Origin: Myxococcales bacterium
Lineage (GTDB): Bacteria; Myxococcota; Myxococcia; Myxococcales; Myxococcaceae
NCBI GenBank assembly: GCA_030681895.1
Contig: JAUXRI010000194.1
Location: 1 to 33,646 of the forward strand
DNA length: 33,646 nucleotides
Direction: 5' to 3'
Each line of letters starts with the position of its first letter. Within the stretch, counting starts at the first letter, position 1. This document shows positions 23,009 through 31,295 of the stretch, piece after piece. Below the pieces are notes generated by a model. That model searched no databases, had not been told where the DNA came from, and saw only the letters and a list, made by a program, of their open reading frames with translations. A program made the translations under genes and the position numbers.

Positions 23009-25720
23009 CTACTTCCCTGCCGTCACCTTGCGCGTCTCGCCCGCCTTGAGCACCACCTTCATCGGCGCGCCAAACGGCTGGCGCTCACGCTCGAAACGCA
23101 GCGACCACTCCCCGGGCGCAAGGGAGTCCAGTCGCACCGTGCCCAGCGCGTCGGTGGGGTACTCGCGCCGGTCCTTCTCTGAGCGCAGGTCTCTCGAGGG
23201 CCCCTCGGCAAAGACGCGGACCTCGGCGACCGGCTCGCCCTGGCGCTTCACCGTCACCTCGAGCGCTCCCAGCGCAGGCAGCTTGACCACCAGCGGCGCT
23301 GTCCCTTTCGCGGGCTGCTTCACCGTCTGGTAGCGGTCGAGGCTCACCTCGACCTCGAGCGGCCTGGCTGGCGCGCCTTCGACCCTGAAGGTGCCGTCGT
23401 CTTTGCTCAGCTCGACCAGCTCCTCCTTCGACGAAGGCCACCGCACGGTGATGCGCGCGCGCTTCAGGGGCTTCCCGGTCGCCACGTCCACCACGCGGCC
23501 TGAGACCGTCACGCCGTCTTCGAGCTTGATGTCGGGAAGGGCGAGCTCCCGGTCACCTTCGCGCGGCTCGAGCTCGACCGTCACGGGCGGCCTGCCGGGA
23601 GACTGCACGCGAAGGGCGCGGCTCTCGTCCTCTTCGAAGGTGAAGCGGAACTTCCCGTCGGCGCTGGTGTGCACCGTGCCGACCAGCGCCTGCCCCACCG
23701 GGCGACCGCGCGCGTCGACGACGCGGCCCACGACGATGGGGCGCGGCGTGAGCACCACCGTCACCTTCCCATCCTTCGGCTCGGAGAACGTGGTGGGCGC
23801 AAAGCCCTCGGCGCGCGCCCAGAACCGCACGCCTTCGCCGGCCTTCGCGCTGAAGGCGCCCTTCTCGTTCGTCTTGAGCCGCGGCGCGGTGCCCGAGCGC
23901 GCCTGCTCGTGCATTTCGATCATCCGAATCGTCTGGCTGACGTTGCGCCCGGGCATGAGCGGCATCGCCAGTTCGCTGCTGAACACCGTGGCCCCTGCGA
24001 GGGGCTTGCCGGCCGGGTCCACCACGGTGCCCAGCACGATGGCGGCGGCGGTCGTGGTGAACTTCACCTCGACCGTCCCCTTCTTGAGGTCGACCTTCTT
24101 CGCTTCGCCTTTGAAGCCCGGGCTCACCTCATAGCTGCCGGGCGGGAGCGCGAGCTGCATCACACCATCGGCGCCAGTGTCGCCCCCGTGCGAGGTGTTC
24201 CCCTGCTTCACGTGAACGCTGGCGCCTTCCACCGGCGCACCAGAGGTGTCGGTGACGAGGACCTTCAGAATCGGGGTGTCGCCGAGGCGCAGCTGGAGCT
24301 TCCCCGGCGCGCGGCCGAAGGCGGTGGCGCGACCCAGGCGGCGGTCGTCGACTTCGACTTCGTACGGGCCAGGCATCAGCGCGCGGATGCGAGTCACCCC
24401 GCGCGCATCGGTGGTGTGGCCCTCTTCGCGCAGCGATTCTTTCAGGTCCGCGCTGACCTTGCCCTGCAGCTCCTCGCCGAAGAACACGGCGACCTGCACG
24501 CCTTCGACGGGCTTGCCGGCACCGTCGACGACCTCGACGTCGAGCGGCGCCGCAGGGACCATCGTGAAGGTCGCCTTCGTGCGCTCTCCGGCTTTCACCT
24601 CGGCCTGGCGCGTCTGGGTGAAGGCCAGGTCGCGGCGCTGCGGGCGCAGCTGCACCGAGCCGCTGCCGGGGAACTCGACGCGCACCGTCCCCTGCTCATC
24701 GGTCTCGAGCGACTCCCACGCCACGGCGTTGTTGTCCGACCGGCGCCAGTGCGCGTCGATGGCGTGGTGGACGAGCGGCTTCCGGGCGGCGTCGACGAAG
24801 GTGGCCTCGAGCACGCCCGGCTTCACCAGCTCGATGGTGTTGCTCTGCTGCGCGCGCAGCGTCTCGTGCCCGATGAGCCCCTGGTGCGACGCGCGCGCGG
24901 TGAGCAGGAACGGCGGAGCAGGCGCGTGCTCGAAGACGAAGCGCCCCTTGCCGTCGTTCTTCACGGTGACGGCGCAGCCCTGCGGCTCGCCGACGATGGT
25001 CGCTCCCGCCACTGGCACTCCGTCCTTCGTCACCGTGCCTGTGACGCGCTGCCAGGCGCCGACGTCGAGCTCGGGGACCTCGGGCGCCGGACGCCGCCAG
25101 TCGCGTTGGAACTCCGCCTTGCCGTTCTGCCGGTAGCGCGCGCTGGCCGGCGCTGCACCGGGCACCAGCGCCACCACGCTCCGCGAGCCGGGGCGCGCGC
25201 CCGCCGTCCACACCCCGTCGGCGCCGCGCACCATCACGTCGACCGCCCCGGTGCCGAGGTCCACGGCAAACAGCTTCGCCTTCGCGACGTCGAGCCCCTC
25301 GGCGTTGACCTTGAGCCGCAGAGGACTCATCGGCGCGAGCGTGAGCACGGCACGGTCGAGCTCGAGCTGCTGCGCGACACCCAGGGTCCCGTCGGCAGAG
25401 GTGATGACCAGCCACGTCTTCTCGACGTCACCGGCGATGGAGAACGAGCCGTCAGCGCCCGTGGTGGCGACCGCCAGCGGCTTCGGCGCCGTCGCGGATG
25501 AGAGCGCGGTGGTCAGCGCCTCGGTCTTGCCGAAACAGAGGCACTGGTAGACGCCGTTGCTCACCGACTTCGCCACAGGGCAGTGCGGGTTGGGGGCGTC
25601 GTTCGTGTACGCGCTCACCGTCGCGCCAACCACGGGGCCTCTGGGGCCCATCACCGTGCCGGTCAAAGCGGCGGCGGCGGGCAGCGCAAGGAGCACGGCA
25701 GCGAGCAGCAGGGTCTTCAT
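23009..25720 (-). CDS. Large exported protein with multiple CarboxypepD_reg/Ig-like domains
   Basis: The 903-residue product has a signal peptide (MKTLLLAAVLLALPAAA) and then about ten tandem beta-sandwich modules of the carboxypeptidase-regulatory/Ig-like type. The recurrent pattern is VxGxVxDxxGKPVxGAxVxV ... TDxxGxFxxxxLxPGxYxVxV, seen for example at the start (TGTVMGPRGPVVGATVSAY), at VTGTVTKDGVPVAGATIVG, at VLVTDTSGAPVEGASVHV, at VLGTVVDPAGKPLAGATVF, at VVGRVVDARGRPVGQALVG and at VSGRVVDVATGKPLKRARI. Such repeats form rods that carry adhesins or bind partners on the cell surface. No enzyme domain is visible. ATG 25720 is supported by GAGGGGA upstream and by the signal peptide. It runs antisense to a long spurious frame on the plus strand. 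Confidence 0.9.
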   Translation of the reverse strand: MKTLLLAAVLLALPAAAALTGTVMGPRGPVVGATVSAYTNDAPNPHCPVAKSVSNGVYQCLCFGKTEALTTALSSATAPKPLAVATTGADGSFSIAGDVEKTWLVITSADGTLGVAQQLELDRAVLTLAPMSPLRLKVNAEGLDVAKAKLFAVDLGTGAVDVMVRGADGVWTAGARPGSRSVVALVPGAAPASARYRQNGKAEFQRDWRRPAPEVPELDVGAWQRVTGTVTKDGVPVAGATIVGEPQGCAVTVKNDGKGRFVFEHAPAPPFLLTARASHQGLIGHETLRAQQSNTIELVKPGVLEATFVDAARKPLVHHAIDAHWRRSDNNAVAWESLETDEQGTVRVEFPGSGSVQLRPQRRDLAFTQTRQAEVKAGERTKATFTMVPAAPLDVEVVDGAGKPVEGVQVAVFFGEELQGKVSADLKESLREEGHTTDARGVTRIRALMPGPYEVEVDDRRLGRATAFGRAPGKLQLRLGDTPILKVLVTDTSGAPVEGASVHVKQGNTSHGGDTGADGVMQLALPPGSYEVSPGFKGEAKKVDLKKGTVEVKFTTTAAAIVLGTVVDPAGKPLAGATVFSSELAMPLMPGRNVSQTIRMIEMHEQARSGTAPRLKTNEKGAFSAKAGEGVRFWARAEGFAPTTFSEPKDGKVTVVLTPRPIVVGRVVDARGRPVGQALVGTVHTSADGKFRFTFEEDESRALRVQSPGRPPVTVELEPREGDRELALPDIKLEDGVTVSGRVVDVATGKPLKRARITVRWPSSKEELVELSKDDGTFRVEGAPARPLEVEVSLDRYQTVKQPAKGTAPLVVKLPALGALEVTVKRQGEPVAEVRVFAEGPSRDLRSEKDRREYPTDALGTVRLDSLAPGEWSLRFERERQPFGAPMKVVLKAGETRKVTAGK

Positions 25721-25811
25721 CGTGTGGTCCCCTCGGGTCGACAGGCTGGCCACCAACCAAAGCGCCTCTCCGCCGGCGGTGCACACCTCTTTCACGGGCG
25801 GGCGGACGGGC

Positions 25812-26960
25812 TCAGGCCAGCGCGACCTCGAAGCCGGTCGGCCCCTTCGGCCATTCGGTGCGCGGCGCCGAGGCCGGCGTCACGCCGTACAACGCGAAGT
25901 CGAGCTTCTGCGTCATGAAGCCCTTCACTGCGGGCCACCACGGGTCATCCGCGCCGACGTCGAACGAGAAGAAGTGCAGCCCGGTGCCGTGGAGCCGCCG
26001 GTACGCCTCTTCGAGCAGCGCGCGGAACACCGTCACGTCGCCGCCCTTCACCGAGACGTTGCAGAGGTACGCGTAGCGGAACTCGTGGCCGGGCTCCGGC
26101 AACTTCGGCCAGCGCAGCACGGTGGCCGCCGTGTTGTAGCCACGCTTCACCCAGCGCATCGAGCCGTTGTACTCGCGCACCTCGAAGCGCTTCACCGGTG
26201 TCGGGTTCCACACCGAGGCCACGCCCGTCACCGCTCCCGAGCTGTCCTTCGCGACCAGCACGTCGTCGAGCGAGAAGCCGGGCCAGTGAGAGAGGCGATG
26301 CTCCAGCTCGCCGTCGTCGAAGCGATAGCCGAACGGACGCTGGCGATGGTCGTCGTGCAGCAGCGCGGTGATGGCGGGCAGGTCGTTCGCCGTCGCGCTC
26401 GTCACAGGGACGTTGGTGGTGCGCTTCGGTTTCCACGTCAGCTGCACCGACACGGTGGTGAACGGCCGGAGCAGCTCGTAGTGCGGTTGTTTGCCCCGCT
26501 TCGCCCGCTTCTTCGTCAGCGCGTTGACGGCGGCGCGGTTCGAGGCGAGCAGCGACGTGTAGTACTGCGAACAGCCGGTGCGCTCACACAACGCCTCGAA
26601 GTAGTCGCCGAAGAAGCGCGCGAACGACCGTGAGCGGTCGAAGCGCACGCGCAGGTCTCCGAGGTAACCGACCTTCTGCACGCGCCCGTCGAGCCAACCA
26701 TCGCGGATGAGCGCGGTGCACATGCCCATGATGCCGGTGTCGGTGTCGCCGACGTAGACGACCGGGTCGACCTTCTGCATCCGGTACAACGAGAAGAAGT
26801 CAGGGCTGCGCTTGGTGGCCAGCACCAGCTCGCCACGCATCGGCACTTCACCGAAGAGGTCGAGCAGCGCGGCGTTGTCGGCGTCGGTCGCGAGCCGCGG
26901 CGTCGGGTTGGTCACGCCTCCCCGCGCATCGCGTTCAGGTGACACAGGGTCTGGAGCCAT
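25812..26960 (-). CDS. Double GNAT-like acetyltransferase family protein
   Basis: This protein of about 380 residues resembles tandem GNAT (acyl-CoA N-acyltransferase) folds. The first half has TPRLATDADNAALLDLFGEVPM, DPVVYVGDTDTGIMGMC and QKVGYLGDLRVRFDRSRSFARFFGDYFEALCERTG, the strand-4/helix-3 pattern that carries the pyrophosphate loop; it continues YYTSLLASNRAAVNAL. The second half repeats the layout from TNVPVTSATANDLPAITALL through AYLCNVSVKGGDVTVFRALLEEAYRRLHGTG. There is no signal peptide. The start is uncertain: ATG 26960 is reported, GTG 26915 is possible and sits right after GGGGAGG but with a one-base spacer. It lies alone between two surface-protein genes. Substrate unknown; a tandem GNAT can be peptidyl-donor or aminoacyl transferring. 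Confidence 0.83.
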   Translation of the reverse strand: MAPDPVSPERDARGGVTNPTPRLATDADNAALLDLFGEVPMRGELVLATKRSPDFFSLYRMQKVDPVVYVGDTDTGIMGMCTALIRDGWLDGRVQKVGYLGDLRVRFDRSRSFARFFGDYFEALCERTGCSQYYTSLLASNRAAVNALTKKRAKRGKQPHYELLRPFTTVSVQLTWKPKRTTNVPVTSATANDLPAITALLHDDHRQRPFGYRFDDGELEHRLSHWPGFSLDDVLVAKDSSGAVTGVASVWNPTPVKRFEVREYNGSMRWVKRGYNTAATVLRWPKLPEPGHEFRYAYLCNVSVKGGDVTVFRALLEEAYRRLHGTGLHFFSFDVGADDPWWPAVKGFMTQKLDFALYGVTPASAPRTEWPKGPTGFEVALA

Positions 26961-27002
26961 GGCTGCGCTGCACCATGCCATGCACCTCTGCTGACGGCTG
27001 GG

Positions 27003-29237
27003 TCAGTTGTCGGACGTCTGCAGCAAGAAGGTCGACGCGGCGTAGCCGTGGACCCCGATGGACAGCGTGCCGCTCGTGGTGGGGACGTAGCGGAGCGTCT
27101 CGTTGCCTGACGCCGTGAACGCGCGCACGAGGTAGCTCGTGGTCGTCGGCGCGGTGTTCAGCTGCAGATAGAGGTCGATGTCGTTGGGCGCCATCGTGCG
27201 GATGACGATGGCCCGGCCTGCAATGACAGGCACCGAGTACGTCGTCAGCTGCCCCTGGGCCACCGAGCCCGACACATAGAGGTGCGAGACGCCGGCGTCG
27301 GTGGTGATGCCGGCGTCGGTGGTGATGCCGGCGTCGAACATGATCCCTGCATCGGAGGCGATGCCTGCGTCGGAGATGACGCCCGCATCGGAGACGATGC
27401 CCGCGTCGGAGATGACGCCCGCGTCAGGACGAATGCCTGCGTCGAAGACGAGGCCCGCATCGACGGCCACACCCGCGTCGGGACGAATGCCTGCGTCAAC
27501 GACCACACCCGCGTCAGGGCGGATGCCCGCGTCGACGACCACGCCCGCGTCAGGGGGGATGCCCGCGTCGACGACCACGCCCGCGTCAGGGCGAACACCT
27601 CCGTCAACCCGAACGCCCGCGTCCACGCCGCCATCGAACCGAAGGCCAGCATCCACGCCACCGTCGCTCGGCGCCTGGCCGACGTACTTGATCTTCAGCT
27701 GAATCGTCGCCGCCGCGTACCCATGCACCGACACGTACAGCTGGCCGGGACCGGACAGCGCGCACGACTCGGTGCTGTTCCCCTTGTACGGCCGGCAGTC
27801 GTAGAGGCTGAGCGAGGGCTGGCCGTTGAGGCGAACGTAGAGGTCCGCGTCTCCAGTTCCGGTCAGGTCCACGGTGATGGCGCCGGGCGCCGCGGTGAAC
27901 GGGCCGAAGTGTTTCCACTCGCCGCGCGCGAGCGTCGCCGACTCGTTCACTTCGATGTTGGAGCCGACGACCGCGCCGGCCGTGCCCGACGACTCGAGCA
28001 CCATCGCCTTGACCAGCTCCACGTCGATGCGTCCGCCGGCCACCGTGGTGGTGCCAGCTCCGAGCGGCAGCCAGAGGAAGTCGGGGTGGTGCTGTTTGCT
28101 CGAGCCGACCCACTCTCCACCGAGCACCTTGCCGGCAGCGTCGAGCTCGAGCACGTACTCGTAGCGGTCGGTGCGCGTGTACCAGTTGATGGTGTTGCCG
28201 GTGTACCCGTCCTCTGCCGACGACTCGCTGATGTACTTCACCTCGCTCTTCACGAAGACGAAGCGCGTGGCGGCGGCGTTGAAGTGGTAGCGCTCCGTCG
28301 AGACGCCCGCGTCGGCGTCGCTCTCGGTCAGGCCGATGAGCCGGTTCGCCTCGAGCACCGTCACGTCGCGCGCCTCGGTCACCTTGAAGTTGCGCAGCGG
28401 CTGGTTCCACACCTCGTAGTCGTTGGTGCGGTCTTCGACGAACGACTGCTTCATGAGGCCGAGGTAGTTGGCGAGCAGCACGTGGTACGTGCCGGCGTTG
28501 GTGTCTCGGCACTCGCGGTCGGCGTCGACAGGGCGGCCGAAGCGGTCGAGCCGAATGCCGCCACCGTCAGGCTGCGACGAGTGCTTGTTGCAGCGCAGCG
28601 AGATGAACTTGTTCCGCGTCGAGTTGTGCACGAGCGAGCCCAGCGCCTTGAGGTCCTGCACCTGGAAGGTGACGCCGTTGCGGGTGATGGGGTTCTTCGG
28701 CTCGGCGAGCAGGATCGAGGCCGGCGACCACGCGTGGCAGATGCCCCACCACGTCGCGATGCAGCGGCCGGTCGTCTGGCCCCGGCGCTTCGCGCACGTC
28801 TCACCCAGAAACGCGTTGCACTCAGTGGCTTCGGTGCAGGCCTTCGCCGACTGCGCCGAGTCGATGCCGTGGGCGCGCGACACCGCGTCTTCGACGTTCA
28901 CGCCGGCGTCGGCGCCGTAGAAGGCGAGCTCGTACTTCTTCGCCGGAGAGTCGCTGCTCGCCCCGCCCCACTGCGCGTTGATGTTGTCTTCGTACGTCGG
29001 CCAGTAGCTGCCGGCCCACGGCACGCGCGCGGCTTCACCTTCGCGAGGCAGCACGTCGAAGCGGTACTCGAGCGAGCCCGAGAAGAGCGACGGGTTGTCC
29101 TGGCTGGCCCACGCCTCACGCTGCTTCACCACCTCAGGCGTCTCGACCTCGCCCTCGTCCAACACGGCCGTCGAGCCGCCGCAGCCGGCCACGAGGATCA
29201 ACGCTGCCAGGGTGAACTGTTTCGGAGTCGTAACCAT
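27003..29237 (-). CDS. Transglutaminase-elicitor-like lipoprotein with two PPC-type domains
   Basis: The 744-residue lipoprotein (lipobox LVAGC, Cys19) has an N-terminal catalytic region resembling the transglutaminase-elicitor family (Phytophthora GP42 type): WAGSYWPTYEDNINAQW (74-90), GICHAWSPASIL (Cys167), TYHVLLANYLGLM (His252) and FVEDRTNDYEVWNQPL (Asp269/Asp273). Such enzymes crosslink glutamine and lysine side chains. A beta-rich domain follows, then a pre-peptidase C-terminal (PPC)-like module (about 437-520, including DADLYVRLNGQP and YVSVHGYAAATIQLK), a 127-residue DAG repeat linker (524-650), and a second PPC-like module (651-744, DIDLYLQLNTAP, IGVHGYAASTFLLQ). Start is ATG 29237, with GAGG seven bases upstream; the longer frame to 29654 is antisense to the next gene. 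Divergent from a metalloprotease gene. Catalytic residues are assigned by motif, not by structure. Confidence 0.88.
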   Translation of the reverse strand: MVTTPKQFTLAALILVAGCGGSTAVLDEGEVETPEVVKQREAWASQDNPSLFSGSLEYRFDVLPREGEAARVPWAGSYWPTYEDNINAQWGGASSDSPAKKYELAFYGADAGVNVEDAVSRAHGIDSAQSAKACTEATECNAFLGETCAKRRGQTTGRCIATWWGICHAWSPASILLAEPKNPITRNGVTFQVQDLKALGSLVHNSTRNKFISLRCNKHSSQPDGGGIRLDRFGRPVDADRECRDTNAGTYHVLLANYLGLMKQSFVEDRTNDYEVWNQPLRNFKVTEARDVTVLEANRLIGLTESDADAGVSTERYHFNAAATRFVFVKSEVKYISESSAEDGYTGNTINWYTRTDRYEYVLELDAAGKVLGGEWVGSSKQHHPDFLWLPLGAGTTTVAGGRIDVELVKAMVLESSGTAGAVVGSNIEVNESATLARGEWKHFGPFTAAPGAITVDLTGTGDADLYVRLNGQPSLSLYDCRPYKGNSTESCALSGPGQLYVSVHGYAAATIQLKIKYVGQAPSDGGVDAGLRFDGGVDAGVRVDGGVRPDAGVVVDAGIPPDAGVVVDAGIRPDAGVVVDAGIRPDAGVAVDAGLVFDAGIRPDAGVISDAGIVSDAGVISDAGIASDAGIMFDAGITTDAGITTDAGVSHLYVSGSVAQGQLTTYSVPVIAGRAIVIRTMAPNDIDLYLQLNTAPTTTSYLVRAFTASGNETLRYVPTTSGTLSIGVHGYAASTFLLQTSDN
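27288..27668 (-). repeat. 18-base tandem repeat coding the DAG linker
   Basis: About 21 six-codon units encode x-x-D-[AG]-G-[VIL] (for example RPDAGV, VVDAGI and TTDAGI) inside the transglutaminase-like gene. Nucleotide identity between adjacent units is high, and some pairs are identical over 36 bases, so unit gain or loss by slippage is likely. The repeat stays in frame and separates the two PPC-like modules. Confidence 0.9.
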
Positions 29238-29304
29238 TTGAAACCTCAAACAAACAACGCCATGTAGGAGAAAGACCCCGAACACCCACACGATGCGCAA
29301 AGAA

Positions 29305-29324
29305 GTGACCACTGTTGTGGGCAC
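29305..29324. promoter_or_regulatory. Inverted repeat in the divergent promoter region
   Basis: GTGACCAC and GTGGGCAC, spaced by TGTT, form an inverted repeat with seven of eight positions paired. It sits near the middle of the 145-base gap between the divergent transglutaminase-like and metalloprotease genes. A second, weaker hairpin (CACCCT ... GGGGTG, 29331-29350) lies beside it. This placement suits a shared regulator binding site; no regulator gene is adjacent. Confidence 0.35.
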
Positions 29325-29382
29325 CTGTCGCACCCTCGAAAAGAGGGGTGAAGCTGGCGGCGTGAACCGACACTCGTGAGCC

Positions 29383-30666
29383 GTGACCCGATTCGTCTTC
29401 GCAGCCCTCGTGATGTCACTGAGCGGCTGCTTCGAAGCGCCGTGCGAGGTGGCGTCCGAGCCCGGGAGCCCACCGACGCCATGCCTCGCGCCACGGCCCG
29501 CAGCAGACGCGGGGCGAACATTGGACGCGGGGCGAACGGTGGATGCGGGTCGGGCGATCGACGCGGGGAGCGACGGAGGACCCCGAGACGCTGGCGTGGT
29601 GATCGACGTCCTCGACGCGGGCGTGCGAATCGTCGACCTGGGTCTCGTCGTCACCGATGGCGGCAGCTCGAGCGAGCTGTCGTTCGACGTTGGGCCCGAT
29701 GACGAAGGGTTTCAGGTCGAGCTCGTCAGCCGGAGCGCAGGCCTGCTGCTGCTCCAGGTCGACGCGCTGCGGAGCCCGACGGGCACGATGCTGGCGCTCG
29801 GTCCCGCCTACCAGCTCCACCTGAGCCGCAGCCGGCCGAACGTCGGAGCGCAGGCCGCGCTGGTGCTCGAGTCCGATGACGCGCGCCGCGAGTTCGTGCC
29901 CGGCACGTGGCGGTTTCGCGTCACCGCGAGCGACGAGAACGAACTGCCCGCCAACGCGCTCGTCTCGGTGCGAATCTTCATCAAGCCGCGCTCACCACTC
30001 GGGGCTCGTCAACGGCTCGGGCTCAACCTCTTCTTCAGCGGCAGCGCAGGGCTCACGGCACAGTCGGCGCCGACGCAGCCGCGGCTCCAGCAGGCTCTCG
30101 GTGAGTTCCGCGCGCGCTACCTCGACGCGGGCATCGAGCTCGACACTCCACGACTGCTGACGTTGCCGCCGGGGTTCTCGACCGTCACCGAGTACTTCGA
30201 GCTCGACGCAGGCCCGCGCATCGGCCGGAGCGCACAGGAGCTGCTTCGCCAGTCTGCGTCCGCTCCGCCGGGGATGAACATCTTCTTCGTCGAGTCGCTC
30301 GTGCTCGACCCGCGCGTTCCTCCCGGGGCCATTCTGGGCGTCGCTGGCGGGCTCCCGGGGCCGACGATGACGCAGGGCACTCCGGCGTCTGGCGTCATCG
30401 TGCTCTTCGACGCCGCCCGCTTCGTGCCGCGACGGCCAGGCGACGTCGACACCCTCGGCAACACGCTCGCGCACGAGGTGGGCCATCAGCTCGGGCTCTC
30501 GCACGTCTTCGAGCTGTCTGGAGACGAGGACAACCTCAGCGACACGGCTGGCCAGAACGAGCCACGCGCCGAGGAGAACCTGATGGCGCCCTTCTCGGGC
30601 GACAAAGGCAGCCTCACGCCGCTGCAGGCGACGACGTTGCGACGGAACCCGGTGGTGCGGCCATGA
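29383..30666 (+). CDS. Metzincin-type zinc metalloprotease lipoprotein
   Basis: The 427-residue product starts at GTG 29383 with the signal MTRFVFAALVMSLSGC (lipobox, Cys16), followed by a Pro/DAG linker (about 20-80) and a beta-rich region (about 85-205) before the catalytic domain. The zinc site is HEVGHQLGLSH (His364, Glu365, His368, His374) and a Met-turn follows at LMAPFSG (Met401), the diagnostic pair of metzincins; the spacing resembles the pappalysin/reprolysin-like group. A DNLSDTAGQNEP segment between them (383-394) is like the extended loop of those proteases. Its stop overlaps the HEAT gene as ATGA. It may cleave proteins of prey, of the matrix, or of its divergent neighbour; the target is unknown. 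Confidence 0.92.
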   Translation: MTRFVFAALVMSLSGCFEAPCEVASEPGSPPTPCLAPRPAADAGRTLDAGRTVDAGRAIDAGSDGGPRDAGVVIDVLDAGVRIVDLGLVVTDGGSSSELSFDVGPDDEGFQVELVSRSAGLLLLQVDALRSPTGTMLALGPAYQLHLSRSRPNVGAQAALVLESDDARREFVPGTWRFRVTASDENELPANALVSVRIFIKPRSPLGARQRLGLNLFFSGSAGLTAQSAPTQPRLQQALGEFRARYLDAGIELDTPRLLTLPPGFSTVTEYFELDAGPRIGRSAQELLRQSASAPPGMNIFFVESLVLDPRVPPGAILGVAGGLPGPTMTQGTPASGVIVLFDAARFVPRRPGDVDTLGNTLAHEVGHQLGLSHVFELSGDEDNLSDTAGQNEPRAEENLMAPFSGDKGSLTPLQATTLRRNPVVRP

Positions 30667-31169
30667 TGCTCTCGTTCTGTCTGGCCCTCGTCGTGAACGC
30701 AGCGCCCCCGCCGAGGCTCGTGCAGCTGCTCTCGACCATCGACACGCCGACGACGCGCGCGGCGCTGGAAGAAGCGGGCGGCGTCGAGACGGCCGCGACC
30801 CTTCACGCCCTCGCGACGGACCCGACGGAGCGAACCACGCTGCGTCGGGCTGCCATCGTCGCGCTCGCACACTTTCCGACGAAGGCCACGCGCGAGGTGT
30901 TGAGTGCGCTCGTGCGCGATGACGACGCGATGCTGCGAAAGGTCGCGCTCGACGCGTTGGGTTTTGCGTTCGTGAAGGATGAGGCGGTCGAAGCGCTGCT
31001 GGCGACGGCGCTGCGCGACGAGTCGCCCGTGATTCGGCGCTCGGCGATTCGGGGACTGGCGCGACGGCCTGCGCGAAGTGCCGCGTTGCTGCTGGAGAAA
31101 CATCTGAGCCTCGAGCGCGAGGTCGAGACCCGCGCGCTGCTCGAGCAGGCTGTGGCCGCACGCCGGTGA
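30663..31169 (+). CDS. Exported HEAT-repeat protein
   Basis: This 168-residue product has a signal-like leader (MMLSFCLALVVNAAPPP) and four to five HEAT repeats: TLRRAAIVALAHFPTKATRE, then VLSALVRDDDAMLRKVALDAL, then ALLATALRDESPVIRRSAIRGLARRPAR. The Asp-Asp...Leu-Arg/Val-Arg-Arg-x-Ala pattern is the canonical HEAT_2 signature. Solenoids of this type bind other proteins. ATG 30663 overlaps the metalloprotease stop by 4 bases, so the two are translationally coupled, and a partner or chaperone role for the protease is plausible (inference). The last codons are echoed by an imperfect copy 63 bases downstream. Confidence 0.88.
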   Translation: MMLSFCLALVVNAAPPPRLVQLLSTIDTPTTRAALEEAGGVETAATLHALATDPTERTTLRRAAIVALAHFPTKATREVLSALVRDDDAMLRKVALDALGFAFVKDEAVEALLATALRDESPVIRRSAIRGLARRPARSAALLLEKHLSLEREVETRALLEQAVAARR

Positions 31170-31245
31170 GCTGGCGACGCTGCGACTGAACGAGCTTCCC
31201 TGCTCCAGCAGGCCGTGGGGCACGCCGGTGAGCTGGCGATGCGTG
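31138..31245. repeat. Imperfect direct repeat at the 3' end of the HEAT gene
   Basis: Bases 31138-31184, covering the last codons and stop of the HEAT gene, are repeated at 31201-31245 with three substitutions and one indel up to the end of a 20-base identical core (GCACGCCGGTGAGCTGGCGA in both copies). The second copy is in the 126-base non-coding gap before the convergent transporter gene. This looks like a small tandem duplication or a remnant of a longer HEAT gene. Confidence 0.75.
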
Positions 31246-31295
31246 AAGGAGACGCGCTGCCCAGTGCGGTGACGGAGCACCGATGCGACGCGACG

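Noticed and set aside
23002..23011. GTAGCGCTAC palindrome
   Set aside because: It is formed by two facing TAG stop codons with a CG between them; too short for a terminator.
23669..25501. 610-codon plus-strand frame antisense to the Ig-like protein
   Set aside because: His/Arg/Ala-rich shadow frame; no motif, while the minus strand has repeated domains.
27288..27668. CRISPR-like regular repeats
   Set aside because: Units are 18 bases, contiguous, without spacers, and encode an in-frame DAG linker.
27282..29267. 661-codon open frame antisense to the transglutaminase-like gene
   Set aside because: It is rich in Arg/Val/His/Asp-Ala with no domain, as expected from the complement of a GC-biased gene; the minus-strand gene has a lipobox, catalytic motifs and modules.
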